DNA of 64,000 bases from Bacteroidales bacterium (GTDB lineage Bacteria; Bacteroidota; Bacteroidia; Bacteroidales; F082). A model generated the notes under the pieces. That model made no database searches. It was not told the DNA's origin and saw nothing but the letters and a program-made list of their open reading frames with translations. Positions 53,998 to 63,964 of the stretch are shown piece by piece (positions within the stretch are counted from its first letter, which is position 1; each line of letters begins with the position of its first letter). The DNA lies in assembly GCA_016936355.1 (NCBI GenBank), contig JAFGYB010000010.1:1-64000 (forward strand), written 5' to 3'. The position numbers and the translations under genes are program-made.

Positions 53998-54289
53998 TCC
54001 GGGGAAGGTTTCATTAAATGATTACGACTCCACTTTTGGTCCGGGAAGCTTTCATTAAATGATTATGGCTTCACTTTTTGTCCGGGGAAGGTTTCATTAA
54101 GTGATTACGACTCCACTTTTGGTCCGGGAAGCTTTCATTGTATGATTATGGCTTCACTTTTCTTCCGGGGAAGGTTTCATTAAATGATTATTGCTTCACT
54201 TTTTGCCTGGGGAGGGTTTAATCAAATGATTACGGCTTCACTTTTTGTCCGGGTAAGCTTTAAACAAATGTTTAAAGCCTGACATAAAA
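53998..54289. repeat. minisatellite of seven 41-42 nt units, alternating A and B types
   Basis: Units start at 53998, 54040, 54081, 54123, 54164, 54206 and 54248. Units 1, 3 and 5 begin TCCGGGGAAGG; units 2 and 4 begin TCCGGGAAGC. Units 1 and 3 also share TTACGACTCCACTTTTGG and units 2 and 4 share TTATGGCTTCACTTTT. Most units contain the near-palindrome TCATTAAATGA. The higher-order period is 83 nt, not a multiple of three, so it is non-coding. Units 6-7 are more diverged; unit 7 contains the perfect inverted repeat 54257-54278. A degenerate half unit may precede 53998. Confidence 0.9.
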
Positions 54290-54320
54290 AAAACCGCTGT
54301 CGTCTGGCAGCGGTTTTTTT
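54286..54320. terminator. bidirectional terminator after nifJ
   Basis: CCGCTG (54294-54299) with CAGCGG (54308-54313), A-run before and T-run after. It ends nifJ on the minus strand and reads in the plus direction for the pepP side. Confidence 0.85.
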
Positions 54321-54339
54321 AAGGTCAATATTTTTGGAT

Positions 54340-57300
54340 CTATTCTGCGTCGGAATAATCCAGTGAAGCCTGGCGTTTGTAGAAATTATACCGCCATTTG
54401 GCATTTTTCACTGCCTGATCCTGAAGTTCTCTGGCTTTTTCGGGGAAGGTTTTCTTCAGCGAAGTAAAACGGACTTCCATATCGTAGAAAGCTTTCAGTT
54501 GTTCAAAGTCAGGTTCTTTGGAATCGAGCTGGAACGGATTCTTTCCTTCTTTTTCCAACAGCGGATTGTACCGATACAGGTTCCAGAATCCCGATTCAAC
54601 AGCCAGTTTTTCTTCGTGCTGTGAACGGGCCATACCGTTGCGCAGACCGTGTGCAATACAGGGTGAGTATGCAATGATCAGCGAGGGTCCGGGAAACGCT
54701 TCGGCTTCTTTCAGCGCCTTGAAATACTGGCTGTAATTGGCTCCCATAGCTACCTGGGCTACATACACATAACCGTAGGTCATGTAAATAGCACCGAGAT
54801 CTTTCTTACGGACTTCTTTTCCGGCTGTGGCAAACTTAGCCACGGCACCCGTCGAAGTAGCTTTCGAAGCCTGACCACCGGTGTTACTGTACACTTCGGT
54901 ATCCAGCACCAGCAGATTCACATCTTCACCGGAAGCCAGTACATGGTCCACACCACCGTATCCAATGTCATAAGCCCATCCGTCACCACCAACAATCCAT
55001 ACTGATTTTTTGATCATATATTGTTCCAGAGCCATGAGTTCTTTGGCAACTTTATCATCAGCACCCTTCAAAACATTCATCACTTTGGAGGAAGCTACCT
55101 TTGAAGCTTCGCCATCTTCTTTGGCGTCCAGCCAGGCAGTAAAGGCTTCTTTTCTGGCATCGTCGGTACCGTTTGTCAAGGCCTCTTTCATCAATCGTTC
55201 AATGCGGTCACGCATTTTCTTGATACCCGTAGCCATACCCAAACCGTATTCAGCATTATCTTCGAACAAAGAATTGGCCCATGCCGGTCCTTTGCCCTCA
55301 GCATTAGTAGTATAAGGAGTGGATGGAGCCGAACCACCATAGATGGAAGAACATCCAGTGGCGTTGGCCACCATCATACGGTCACCATACAACTGAGTTA
55401 CGGTCTTAATATAAGGAGTCTCACCGCAACCGGCACAAGCACCGGAGAACTCGAACAAAGGAGTAGCAAACTGGCTGTTTTTCACGCTGACAAATTTGTC
55501 CACGGTACCATCAGCCGTTTTATCGCTTACTTTCTTGATCAGGTATTCCCAGTTTTCCACTTCGGCCATCTGACTATCGGTAGCCATCATCACCAGCGAT
55601 TTTTCCGGTGAAGGACAGATATCCACACAACTTCCGCAACCGGTACAATCCAGAGCACTTACCTGGATACGGTATTTGTATGAACTCATTTTACCTTTGA
55701 TCGGCAGGAAAGTCATTCCTTCAGGGGCGTTCTTTTCTTCTTCTTCATTCACCAGGAACGGACGAATGGCAGCATGAGGACATACATAGGCACACTGGTT
55801 ACACTGAATACATTTGTCGTCGATCCATTCAGGAACTTCCACAGCCACTCCGCGTTTTTCAAAAGCAGCGGTTCCCTGCGGGAATGTACCGTCTTCACGT
55901 CCTTTGAACGCACTGACCGGCAGGTCATCACCTTTCAGATGATCGATGGGACGAACCACATCGCGGATGAAATCCGGAATGCTTTCGTCTACTTCCTGTG
56001 TTTCGGCAGTCAGTTTAGCCCAGGCTTTGGGAACTTCAATCCGGGTCACATCACCACCGGCATCCACGGCATTATAGTTCATGCGTACAATTTCGTCTCC
56101 CTTGCTTCCATAAGTTTTCAGGATAAAGGCTTTCATCTTATCCACCGCTTCATCGTAAGGAATTACTTCTGCTACTTTAAAAAAGGCTGACTGCATGATG
56201 GTATTGGTTCTGTTCCCCAACCCAATTTCAACAGCCATTTTGGTAGCATTGATAATGTAGAACTGAATGTTATGGTCTGCCATGTATTTTTTCATGGAAT
56301 TGGGCAGACGATTTTGTGTTTCTTCTTCATCCCAGATACTGTTCAAAAGGAACGTGCCGCCGTCTTTCAATCCATCCAGCATATCGTATTTGGTCAAATA
56401 GGCAGGAACGTGGCAGGCCACAAAGTCAGGGGTACGAACCAGGTAAGTGGAACGAATGGGATGGTCACCAAAACGAAGGTGAGAAATGGTAATCCCGCCT
56501 GATTTTTTTGAATCGTATGAGAAATAAGCCTGTGCATATTTATCAGTAGAATCACCGATGATCTTGATCGAGTTTTTATTGGCCCCTACTGTACCGTCTG
56601 CACCCAGACCATAGAATTTGGCTTCAAAGGTTCCTTTTTGTGACGTACTAACTTCCGGCAACAAAGGCAGGGATTTGAAGGTAAGGTCATCCACAATACC
56701 CAAAGTGAAATGATTTTTGGGTTCGGGTTGTTTCAGGTTGCTGAACACAGCCACAATCTGTGAAGGAGTGGTATCTTTTGAACTCAAACCATAACGGCCA
56801 CCAATGACCATGGGTGCATCTTTTTGTCCGTAGAATACTTCTCTTACATCGAGGTAAAGCGGTTCCCCGTTGGCACCGGGTTCCTTGGTGCGATCCAAAA
56901 CAGCAATTCTTTTTACGGATTCAGGCAAAGCTTTCAACAAATATTTCGTTGAAAACGGACGATACAGATGAACGGCAACCATACCCACTTTTTCACCCTT
57001 AGCATTCAGGTAATCGATGGTTTCTTTGATGGTTTCGGTTACCGAACCCATTGCCATTACTACATTTTCTGCATCTTTTGCACCATAATAAGTAAAGGGA
57101 TGGTATTCGCGACCGGTCAATTTTTTAATTTCCTGCATGTATTCTTCCACCATGTCCGGAATGGGATCGTAGAACCGGTTGGCTGCTTCGCGTGCCTGGA
57201 AGTAAATATCGGGGTTCTGAGCAGTACCGCGGGTCACAGGATGTTCCGGGTTCAAAGCATTATCCCTGTATTTTTTCAAATCTTCCCAGGGGAAAAGGTG

Positions 57301-57885
57301 TTCCAGATCTTCTACCTCAAAATATTCCACTTTCTGGATTTCGTGAGAAGTACGGAACCCGTCAAAGAAGTGCATGAAAGGAATCCGTGAGCGCAAAGCC
57401 ACAAAATGCGGAATGGCGGCCAGGTCCATAATTTCCTGAACACTGCCGGTGGCCAGCATGGCAAAACCGGTGTTACGGGCTGCCATCACGTCGCTGTGGT
57501 CACCAAAAATGGACAGAGCCTGGGCGGCAAGGCTACGGGCACTGATATGGAATACTGCCGGCAACAACTCACCGGAAATTTTATACATATTGGGAATCAT
57601 CAGCAACAACCCCTGTGAAGCAGTAAAGGTCGTAGTCAAAGCCCCGGATTGCAGTGATCCGTGCACGGCCCCTGAAGCACCTCCTTCAGACTGCATTTCC
57701 ACTACTTCAACGGTTTCGCCGAAAATATTTTTTCTATTGAAAGCGCCCCACTGGTCCACGTATTCGGCCATGGGCGACGAAGGTGTAATCGGATAGATTG
57801 CTGCCACTTCACTAAACATGTAAGCCACATGGGCTGCAGCGTAGTTACCATCGCATGTAATAAATTTTGTCTTTCCTTTCATCAT
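54340..57885 (-). CDS. nifJ: pyruvate:ferredoxin (flavodoxin) oxidoreductase
   Basis: A 1181-residue single-chain PFOR, normal length. AIYPITPSSPMAEYVDQW opens domain I. Two [4Fe-4S] motifs are CIQCNQCAYVCPHAAI and CTGCGSCVDICPSP. The TPP domain has SGACAGCGETPYIK, the proximal-cluster Cys, GGDGWAYDIGYGG and DTEVYSNTGGQASKAT. It converts pyruvate and CoA to acetyl-CoA, CO2 and reduced ferredoxin, pointing to anaerobic life. The start is ATG 57885 or 57882 (MKGKTKF). It is divergent from a dihydroorotate-dehydrogenase-like gene. Confidence 0.96.
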   Translation of the reverse strand: MMKGKTKFITCDGNYAAAHVAYMFSEVAAIYPITPSSPMAEYVDQWGAFNRKNIFGETVEVVEMQSEGGASGAVHGSLQSGALTTTFTASQGLLLMIPNMYKISGELLPAVFHISARSLAAQALSIFGDHSDVMAARNTGFAMLATGSVQEIMDLAAIPHFVALRSRIPFMHFFDGFRTSHEIQKVEYFEVEDLEHLFPWEDLKKYRDNALNPEHPVTRGTAQNPDIYFQAREAANRFYDPIPDMVEEYMQEIKKLTGREYHPFTYYGAKDAENVVMAMGSVTETIKETIDYLNAKGEKVGMVAVHLYRPFSTKYLLKALPESVKRIAVLDRTKEPGANGEPLYLDVREVFYGQKDAPMVIGGRYGLSSKDTTPSQIVAVFSNLKQPEPKNHFTLGIVDDLTFKSLPLLPEVSTSQKGTFEAKFYGLGADGTVGANKNSIKIIGDSTDKYAQAYFSYDSKKSGGITISHLRFGDHPIRSTYLVRTPDFVACHVPAYLTKYDMLDGLKDGGTFLLNSIWDEEETQNRLPNSMKKYMADHNIQFYIINATKMAVEIGLGNRTNTIMQSAFFKVAEVIPYDEAVDKMKAFILKTYGSKGDEIVRMNYNAVDAGGDVTRIEVPKAWAKLTAETQEVDESIPDFIRDVVRPIDHLKGDDLPVSAFKGREDGTFPQGTAAFEKRGVAVEVPEWIDDKCIQCNQCAYVCPHAAIRPFLVNEEEEKNAPEGMTFLPIKGKMSSYKYRIQVSALDCTGCGSCVDICPSPEKSLVMMATDSQMAEVENWEYLIKKVSDKTADGTVDKFVSVKNSQFATPLFEFSGACAGCGETPYIKTVTQLYGDRMMVANATGCSSIYGGSAPSTPYTTNAEGKGPAWANSLFEDNAEYGLGMATGIKKMRDRIERLMKEALTNGTDDARKEAFTAWLDAKEDGEASKVASSKVMNVLKGADDKVAKELMALEQYMIKKSVWIVGGDGWAYDIGYGGVDHVLASGEDVNLLVLDTEVYSNTGGQASKATSTGAVAKFATAGKEVRKKDLGAIYMTYGYVYVAQVAMGANYSQYFKALKEAEAFPGPSLIIAYSPCIAHGLRNGMARSQHEEKLAVESGFWNLYRYNPLLEKEGKNPFQLDSKEPDFEQLKAFYDMEVRFTSLKKTFPEKARELQDQAVKNAKWRYNFYKRQASLDYSDAE

Positions 57886-58195
57886 AATCAATTTTAAGTA
57901 TGATCAATTTTATCTTTACAATCGTTACCGGACTGATTTTCAGTCCGTATATATAGGTGTATTAAATTACTAATCAGTATGTTAACGAACTAAAAATTGT
58001 TAAATTTCCAGTGAGGCAAAAGTACATATTTTATTGGCTTTTATTTTTAATGAAAGCCGTAATATAGTGGCTAAAAGGTCAATTTATAACGATTATAGAT
58101 TAAAACGATTGAGATAGAAAACTCGGCAAAACCTCAAATAAAAAAGGCGGTTTTTAATCAAAGTATATTATCTTCGCATAAAAAATATTTTTGCC
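57886..58195. other. 310-nt divergent spacer nifJ / DHOD-like gene
   Basis: It holds the nifJ -7 element (58017-58024), a perfect 7-bp hairpin CGGACTG/CAGTCCG (57929-57935 with 57941-57947, 5-nt loop) in the nifJ leader, and two candidate -7 elements for the plus-strand gene: TATCTTCG at 58169 (one mismatch) and exact TATTTTTG at 58186 touching the start codon. No gene is recognised. Confidence 0.5.
58017..58024 (-). promoter_or_regulatory. nifJ -7 element (TACTTTTG)
   Basis: An exact TAnnTTTG match on the minus strand about 132 nt before the nifJ ATG, giving a leader of about 125 nt that contains the 57929-57947 hairpin. Confidence 0.45.
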
Positions 58196-59209
58196 ATGGA
58201 CATGAAGACAAAATACCTGGGACTGGAACTGAAGAATCCCATTGTTGTTGGTGCCAGCAACCTGGTTACTGATGTGAAAATGTTGAAGAAACTGGAAGAA
58301 GCCGGCGCTTCAGCCATTGTATACAAGTCCTTATTTGAGGAACAGGTAAACCTGGAAAATCTGGCGCTGTCAGAAACCCTGACTGAATATGATGAACGCA
58401 ACGCGGAAATGACTTCCGTTTTCCCTCATGATATGTATGAAGCAGGCCCGGAAGAATTTTTAATGCATTTCAAAGAAGCCCGCGAGGCCCTTTCCATTCC
58501 TTTGATTGCCAGCCTGAATGCCGTGTACGATGACACCTGGTATCACTGGGCCAAAAAACTGGAAGAAGCCGGTGCCGATGCCCTGGAACTGAATTTCTAC
58601 AATACGGCCAACGAATTTGAACTGGAAGGAAGAGCAATTGTAAACGAAGAACTGGATGTGATTGAAGGGGTAAAAAAAGCCGTAAACATCCCGGTTAGCG
58701 TGAAGCTCAGTTACTTTTATACCAATCCTCTTTTTGTCTTAAACGAAATGGACAAAAAAGGTCTGGATGGTTTTGTATTGTTTAACCGGTTGTTCCAACC
58801 CGATATCAACATCAACACCCAGAAGATGGAATTCCCCTATAACCTGAGTGCACCTCAGGACAATCGGGTATCCCTCCGTTACATCGGAATGCTTTACGAC
58901 AATGTAAAAGCAAACCTCTGTGCCAATACGGGTATTTTCTCCGGAGAAGATGTGATCAAAATGATTTTGGCCGGTGCGGATGTGGTTCAGGTAGTGAGTG
59001 CCATTTATAAAAATGGTCCCAAACAAATCACTCAAATGCTGGAGGATATGGAAATCTGGATGGCGAATAATCAATACAACAAGATCGAAGATTTCAAGGG
59101 ACTGCTCTCCATGAAAAACATCAAAGATCCTTTTGCATACCGCAGAGCTCAGTATGTGGACATTCTGATGAAATCCAGTGAGATTTTCAAACAATATCCC
59201 ATGATCTGA
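58196..59209 (+). CDS. dihydroorotate dehydrogenase-like protein
   Basis: A 337-residue TIM-barrel flavoprotein relative of class 1A PyrD. It has TKYLGLELKNPIVVGASNLV at the N-terminus, AGADALELNFYNTA, VKLSYFYTNP and the FMN-phosphate region GIFSGEDVIKMILAGADVVQ. Such DHOD-like genes often stand beside nifJ in Bacteroidota, and the true PyrD signature SxPN-type is not clear, so it may not be the pyrimidine enzyme. The start may be 58196 or the in-frame ATG at 58202. A terminator follows. Confidence 0.82.
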   Translation: MDMKTKYLGLELKNPIVVGASNLVTDVKMLKKLEEAGASAIVYKSLFEEQVNLENLALSETLTEYDERNAEMTSVFPHDMYEAGPEEFLMHFKEAREALSIPLIASLNAVYDDTWYHWAKKLEEAGADALELNFYNTANEFELEGRAIVNEELDVIEGVKKAVNIPVSVKLSYFYTNPLFVLNEMDKKGLDGFVLFNRLFQPDININTQKMEFPYNLSAPQDNRVSLRYIGMLYDNVKANLCANTGIFSGEDVIKMILAGADVVQVVSAIYKNGPKQITQMLEDMEIWMANNQYNKIEDFKGLLSMKNIKDPFAYRRAQYVDILMKSSEIFKQYPMI

Positions 59210-59228
59210 TATTGAGAGATAAAACAGT

Positions 59229-59258
59229 TAAAAGCTGCTCATTCGGGCAGCTTTTTTT
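59229..59258 (+). terminator. terminator after the DHOD-like gene
   Basis: AGCTGC (59233-59238) with GCAGCT (59247-59252), 8-nt loop, then a seven-T run. Confidence 0.85.
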
Positions 59259-59357
59259 GTTTCAAACCGGATCTGGTCATAGATATTTTTTTTACAGTAC
59301 TCCTAAGTATTTCACCTAAATTGCTACGTGTTCCGCTCAATTCTGTTCATACCATAG

Positions 59358-60764
<1,407 letters not shown>

Positions 60765-60785
60765 CATGCTTACAGCTTATCCGAG

Positions 60786-60814
60786 AAAAGGCTGCCAGTG
60801 GCAGCCTTTTTTTT
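60786..60814 (+). terminator. gdhA terminator
   Basis: GGCTGCC (60790-60796) with GGCAGCC (60800-60806), three-nt loop, eight T after. Confidence 0.9.
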
Positions 60815-60910
60815 GTGTGCTCCTGTTGAAACCCCAGGCCATTGGCATTTCTTCCTGAATTTTCATACATTTACATTTTTGCAAGAATACTACATTGAAA
60901 GGAAATTATT

Positions 60911-62485
60911 ATGAAGGAAATACAGTATATCAAATCAGATCTGACTCCCCATAAAAATGAGAAATTTGGTTTCGAGTGGGGTACCCCCTCGTATGACAAT
61001 CATGGATTTTTTAAACTGAATGATGAGAAAACAGAACTCCTCATTGCCGGAAAATCTCATGCAGAATGGTCCGAAGAGTTTGGTTTGCCGCTGCACATCA
61101 TCTATGCCCCCATCATGCGTCAGAACATTAAAAATTTCAAAAAAGTCTTCGAAAACGAGTACCCCAACGGTAAGATCCGCTTTGCAGGGAAAGTAAATCC
61201 CCACCCCAGCATTTTCAGCATGATGGCTGCGGAAAACGTCGGTGCGGACGTAGCCTCCGTAAATGAGATGCGTTCGGCGCTGAAAGGCGGAATTGCTCCT
61301 GTAAACATGGATGTAAATGGCAATGCCAAAAGCGACTGGCTGATTGATCAGGCAGTGAATAAAAATATGTTCTTCATCGCCGACAGTTATGAAGAATTAA
61401 AAATCATCAATCAGAGGGCCGAAATACAGCATAAAAAGGCCCGGGTAGCTATCCGGGTAGCTGGATTTGACATGAACAACGTCACAGATGCCAATGTTTT
61501 TACTGCAGGTGTATGGAGCAAATTTGGTGAAAACATTCAAAACATTCCAAGAATCATGAAGGAAATCAAAAGGCTTCCAAACATCGATTTCCATGGCTTT
61601 CATACCCATATTGGCTCCCAGATTACCGATCCAGAAGCCTATCTGGAAGCCATCGGCTTTTTGATTGAGCTGAGTCTGGAGGTCAGTAAAAACGGACAGG
61701 AAATTAAACTGCTCAACATCGGGGGTGGATTTCCTGTGGATTATGTAACAAAAAAAGAATGGACCTACCTGGAAGAAAGGGTCAGGGCCGGTTACATAAA
61801 AAGTAAAAACGGGGACCTTTCCAACACTTTTGTATGGAATAACGAACCGGGCGGACTACAACAGAATGAGGAAGGGCTGATCAATCCCGATGTATGGTCA
61901 GGAGAAAAAATGTATTCTGATTTCCCAAAACATAAAATGCTGGAAAAGGTCCTGCAAGGGAACATTACGGTTCACGGTAAGGAAATGAGCTTTAAAGACG
62001 GACTCGCTCTGTTAAACAATCCGGAACTGGTCATCGAGCCGGGGAGAAGTATTGCCGAGGATGCGGGAATTACACTGGCAAAAGTAAGCCACGTTCGCAA
62101 GGTCGCCGGCAATCACCACCTGACCACCCTCGAAGCTTCCGTTACCAGCTTTGCCACTGCCATGTTGTTACCCCCGGTGAATCCCTGGACCATTATCAAC
62201 AATCCCTTCAAAAAAGAATCCCGGCCTTTTGAAACGTTTATTGCCGGAAACCTTTGTTATTCGGGAGATATTATTTCCAAATACAAAGTCTTTTTTCAAA
62301 GAGAACCCCAGCGCGGTGATGTACTTTGCTGCTATAAGACTGGCGCCTACGATCCGAGCTTCTTTGCCTCCAATACCAACTCATTTCCCCGCCCCACCCG
62401 AATTCTGGTCGATGACAACGGGTTGGTCAGCGTTTTAAAATCGCGTGATACGTTCGAGGAAATATTCTCCGTACCCCGTGAATAA
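60911..62485 (+). CDS. diaminopimelate decarboxylase-like PLP enzyme with insertion
   Basis: A 524-residue fold-type III decarboxylase, longer than the usual 410-430. The PLP Lys is in RFAGKVNPHPS (family YAxKAN), with HTHIGSQ, NIGGGFPVDY, EPGRSI and GDIISKYK in place of the active-site Cys loop. About 110 residues separate GGGFPV from EPGRSI, roughly 65 more than in DapA-partner LysA. The late motif YKTGAYDPSFFA replaces the classical GAY. The reaction is probably decarboxylation of an amino acid, but DAP, arginine or a carboxy-polyamine cannot be told apart. It stands alone after gdhA. Confidence 0.8.
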   Translation: MKEIQYIKSDLTPHKNEKFGFEWGTPSYDNHGFFKLNDEKTELLIAGKSHAEWSEEFGLPLHIIYAPIMRQNIKNFKKVFENEYPNGKIRFAGKVNPHPSIFSMMAAENVGADVASVNEMRSALKGGIAPVNMDVNGNAKSDWLIDQAVNKNMFFIADSYEELKIINQRAEIQHKKARVAIRVAGFDMNNVTDANVFTAGVWSKFGENIQNIPRIMKEIKRLPNIDFHGFHTHIGSQITDPEAYLEAIGFLIELSLEVSKNGQEIKLLNIGGGFPVDYVTKKEWTYLEERVRAGYIKSKNGDLSNTFVWNNEPGGLQQNEEGLINPDVWSGEKMYSDFPKHKMLEKVLQGNITVHGKEMSFKDGLALLNNPELVIEPGRSIAEDAGITLAKVSHVRKVAGNHHLTTLEASVTSFATAMLLPPVNPWTIINNPFKKESRPFETFIAGNLCYSGDIISKYKVFFQREPQRGDVLCCYKTGAYDPSFFASNTNSFPRPTRILVDDNGLVSVLKSRDTFEEIFSVPRE

Positions 62486-62703
62486 GATAAAACCACTCTT
62501 TTACTGACCGGCTCGCAGGCAATTATTGTGTCCCTGCTTGTGGATCCATCTTCTGAACGGCCTCCGGCCACTGAAAGGCACCGACAGGCGATGAGAACCC
62601 CTTTCTCTTTTCTCTGACACAGGTCGTATCTACTTGTATTTCAAGTACTATACCCATTTTCGATTTTATCTTTTTTTAAGAATTATTAACTACCGGACGT
62701 GAA

Positions 62704-62732
62704 TAAATTTGAGATTTCCGGAATTAGATTTG
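62704..62732 (+). promoter_or_regulatory. two -7 elements before the Lys/His-rich protein gene
   Basis: TAAATTTG (62704-62711) and TAGATTTG (62725-62732) are both exact TAnnTTTG matches, 47 and 26 nt before the ATG. Either could serve, or they could be two promoters. Confidence 0.45.
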
Positions 62733-62757
62733 CACGTTTTTACTAATTTAAATTTAT

Positions 62758-63066
62758 ATGAAAAAACTAATTCTGTTTGTCGCCTTTGCGTTCGCCTTAG
62801 GTTTCGCTCAGGCCCAATCACCGGTGAATCATCCTCAGGAAAAGGCAAAAAAGGCAACTGTGGTCAAACGAACTGCTCATGCTAAAAGTACTGCCCAAAA
62901 AACTGCCACTACTCTTCCGATGCACAAAAAGAGCATCAGAAAACAGGCTGTCAAAAAAAGTACCCATCATTATGCCAAAAAAGAAACGGTTCACAAAGTT
63001 CCCATGCACAAACCAGTTGCTAAAACTCATTGGAAAAAGAGCACGCAAAAAAAGGCAACCAAGTAA
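62758..63066 (+). CDS. small secreted Lys/His-rich protein
   Basis: A 102-residue protein with a clear signal peptide (MKKLILFVAFAFALGFAQA, cleavage before Q20). The mature 83 residues have about 21 Lys, 8 His and 2 Arg against 2 Glu and no Asp, with loosely repeated motifs (PMHKKS, PMHKPV, VKKST, WKKST). No domain is recognised; it is probably disordered, very basic, and could bind nucleic acid, anionic polysaccharide or metal ions. It has its own promoter(s) and terminator. It lies alone between an amino-acid enzyme and slyD. Confidence 0.65.
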   Translation: MKKLILFVAFAFALGFAQAQSPVNHPQEKAKKATVVKRTAHAKSTAQKTATTLPMHKKSIRKQAVKKSTHHYAKKETVHKVPMHKPVAKTHWKKSTQKKATK

Positions 63067-63108
63067 TGGCTCCCCAGGCCCGAAATTAAATAAACTTGAT
63101 CGGGTAGT

Positions 63109-63134
63109 AAGCACCGTTTTTCGGTGCTTTTTTT
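63109..63134 (+). terminator. terminator of the Lys/His-rich protein gene
   Basis: AGCACCG (63110-63116) with CGGTGCT (63122-63128), five-T loop, T-run after. Confidence 0.85.
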
Positions 63135-63241
63135 ATGGCTTTTTCAAAAAGTTTTAAAACCAGAAAACACTGTACTCCTTAGTGTAAGTATAAAAAACTT
63201 TAATTTTTATTTATACTCAATTCAAATAACTAAAAATATCT

Positions 63242-63249
63242 TACTTTTG
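63242..63249 (+). promoter_or_regulatory. slyD-like gene -7 element (TACTTTTG)
   Basis: An exact TAnnTTTG match 23 nt before the ATG at 63273. Confidence 0.45.
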
Positions 63250-63272
63250 CTGTGATATTCTGAACACTAAAA

Positions 63273-63911
63273 ATGGGAGAAATTATGATCATAGATAAAG
63301 ATACAGTGGCAACCATTGCCTACAAAATAAATCTGAACGGACCCGACGGTGAACTGATCGAATATGCAGATGAAAACAGTCCGAGGGATCTGGTTTTCGG
63401 TCACGGCCAGCTTATCCCCGGATTTGAAATCGGTTTGATGGGAAAAGAACTGGGTGATTTTGTTTTTGAGATTCAACCGGAGCAAGCTTTTGGTCCCGTA
63501 AGGTATGAACTACAGGTACCGGTTCCAAAAGAAGCATTTATCGATGGAGACAAGCTTCGCGAAGACCTGCTGTTTGTAGGAAACAAGATCAACATGCTGG
63601 ACGATGCCGGACGACAAATCAAAGGCGTTGTGCTGGAAGTAAACGAATCAGATGTTTTGATGGATTTTAACCATCCATTGGCCGGGAAAGCGCTCCACGT
63701 ATCGGGACAGGTGCTTTCCATCCGTACGGCAACTGAATACGATTGGGCACCCGCCCACAGCGGTTGTGGATGCGGTGGCGGTTCCTGTGGCTGCGGCAGC
63801 GGACACGGTCATCATCACAGTGAAGCAGATTCCTGCTGCTCCGACGAGGAAGGCTGTGAAGCATGCGGCACAACTCCTGCGCAACAACATGAAAAACAAG
63901 AAATTCTCTAA
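63273..63911 (+). CDS. slyD: SlyD-type FKBP peptidylprolyl isomerase with metal-binding tail
   Basis: A 212-residue protein. The FKBP part has TVATIAYKINLNGPDGELIE and FGHGQLIPGFEIGLMGKE; the flap (IF) domain follows at about residues 75-125 with QPEQAFGP before it and NHPLAGKALHVSGQVL after. From about residue 160 a Cys/Gly/His-rich tail (HSGCGCGGGSCGCGSGHGHHH, then CCSDEEGCEACG) is like the Ni-binding tail of SlyD. It is probably a cytoplasmic folding factor and nickel/zinc chaperone. Start may be 63273 or 63285. No hydrogenase genes are nearby. Confidence 0.9.
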   Translation: MGEIMIIDKDTVATIAYKINLNGPDGELIEYADENSPRDLVFGHGQLIPGFEIGLMGKELGDFVFEIQPEQAFGPVRYELQVPVPKEAFIDGDKLREDLLFVGNKINMLDDAGRQIKGVVLEVNESDVLMDFNHPLAGKALHVSGQVLSIRTATEYDWAPAHSGCGCGGGSCGCGSGHGHHHSEADSCCSDEEGCEACGTTPAQQHEKQEIL

Positions 63912-63931
63912 CAGGAGGATCATTGAATTAT

Positions 63932-63964
63932 AAAAAAAAGCGGACTGAAAAGTCCGCTTTTTTT
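63932..63964. terminator. bidirectional terminator after slyD
   Basis: GCGGACT (63940-63946) with AGTCCGC (63951-63957), GAAA tetraloop, A-run and T-run either side. Confidence 0.9.

Noticed and set aside
53998-54289. Minisatellite as a coding repeat
   Set aside because: Unit lengths of 41 and 42 nt and an 83-nt dimer shift the frame each time, and there is no open frame through the array.
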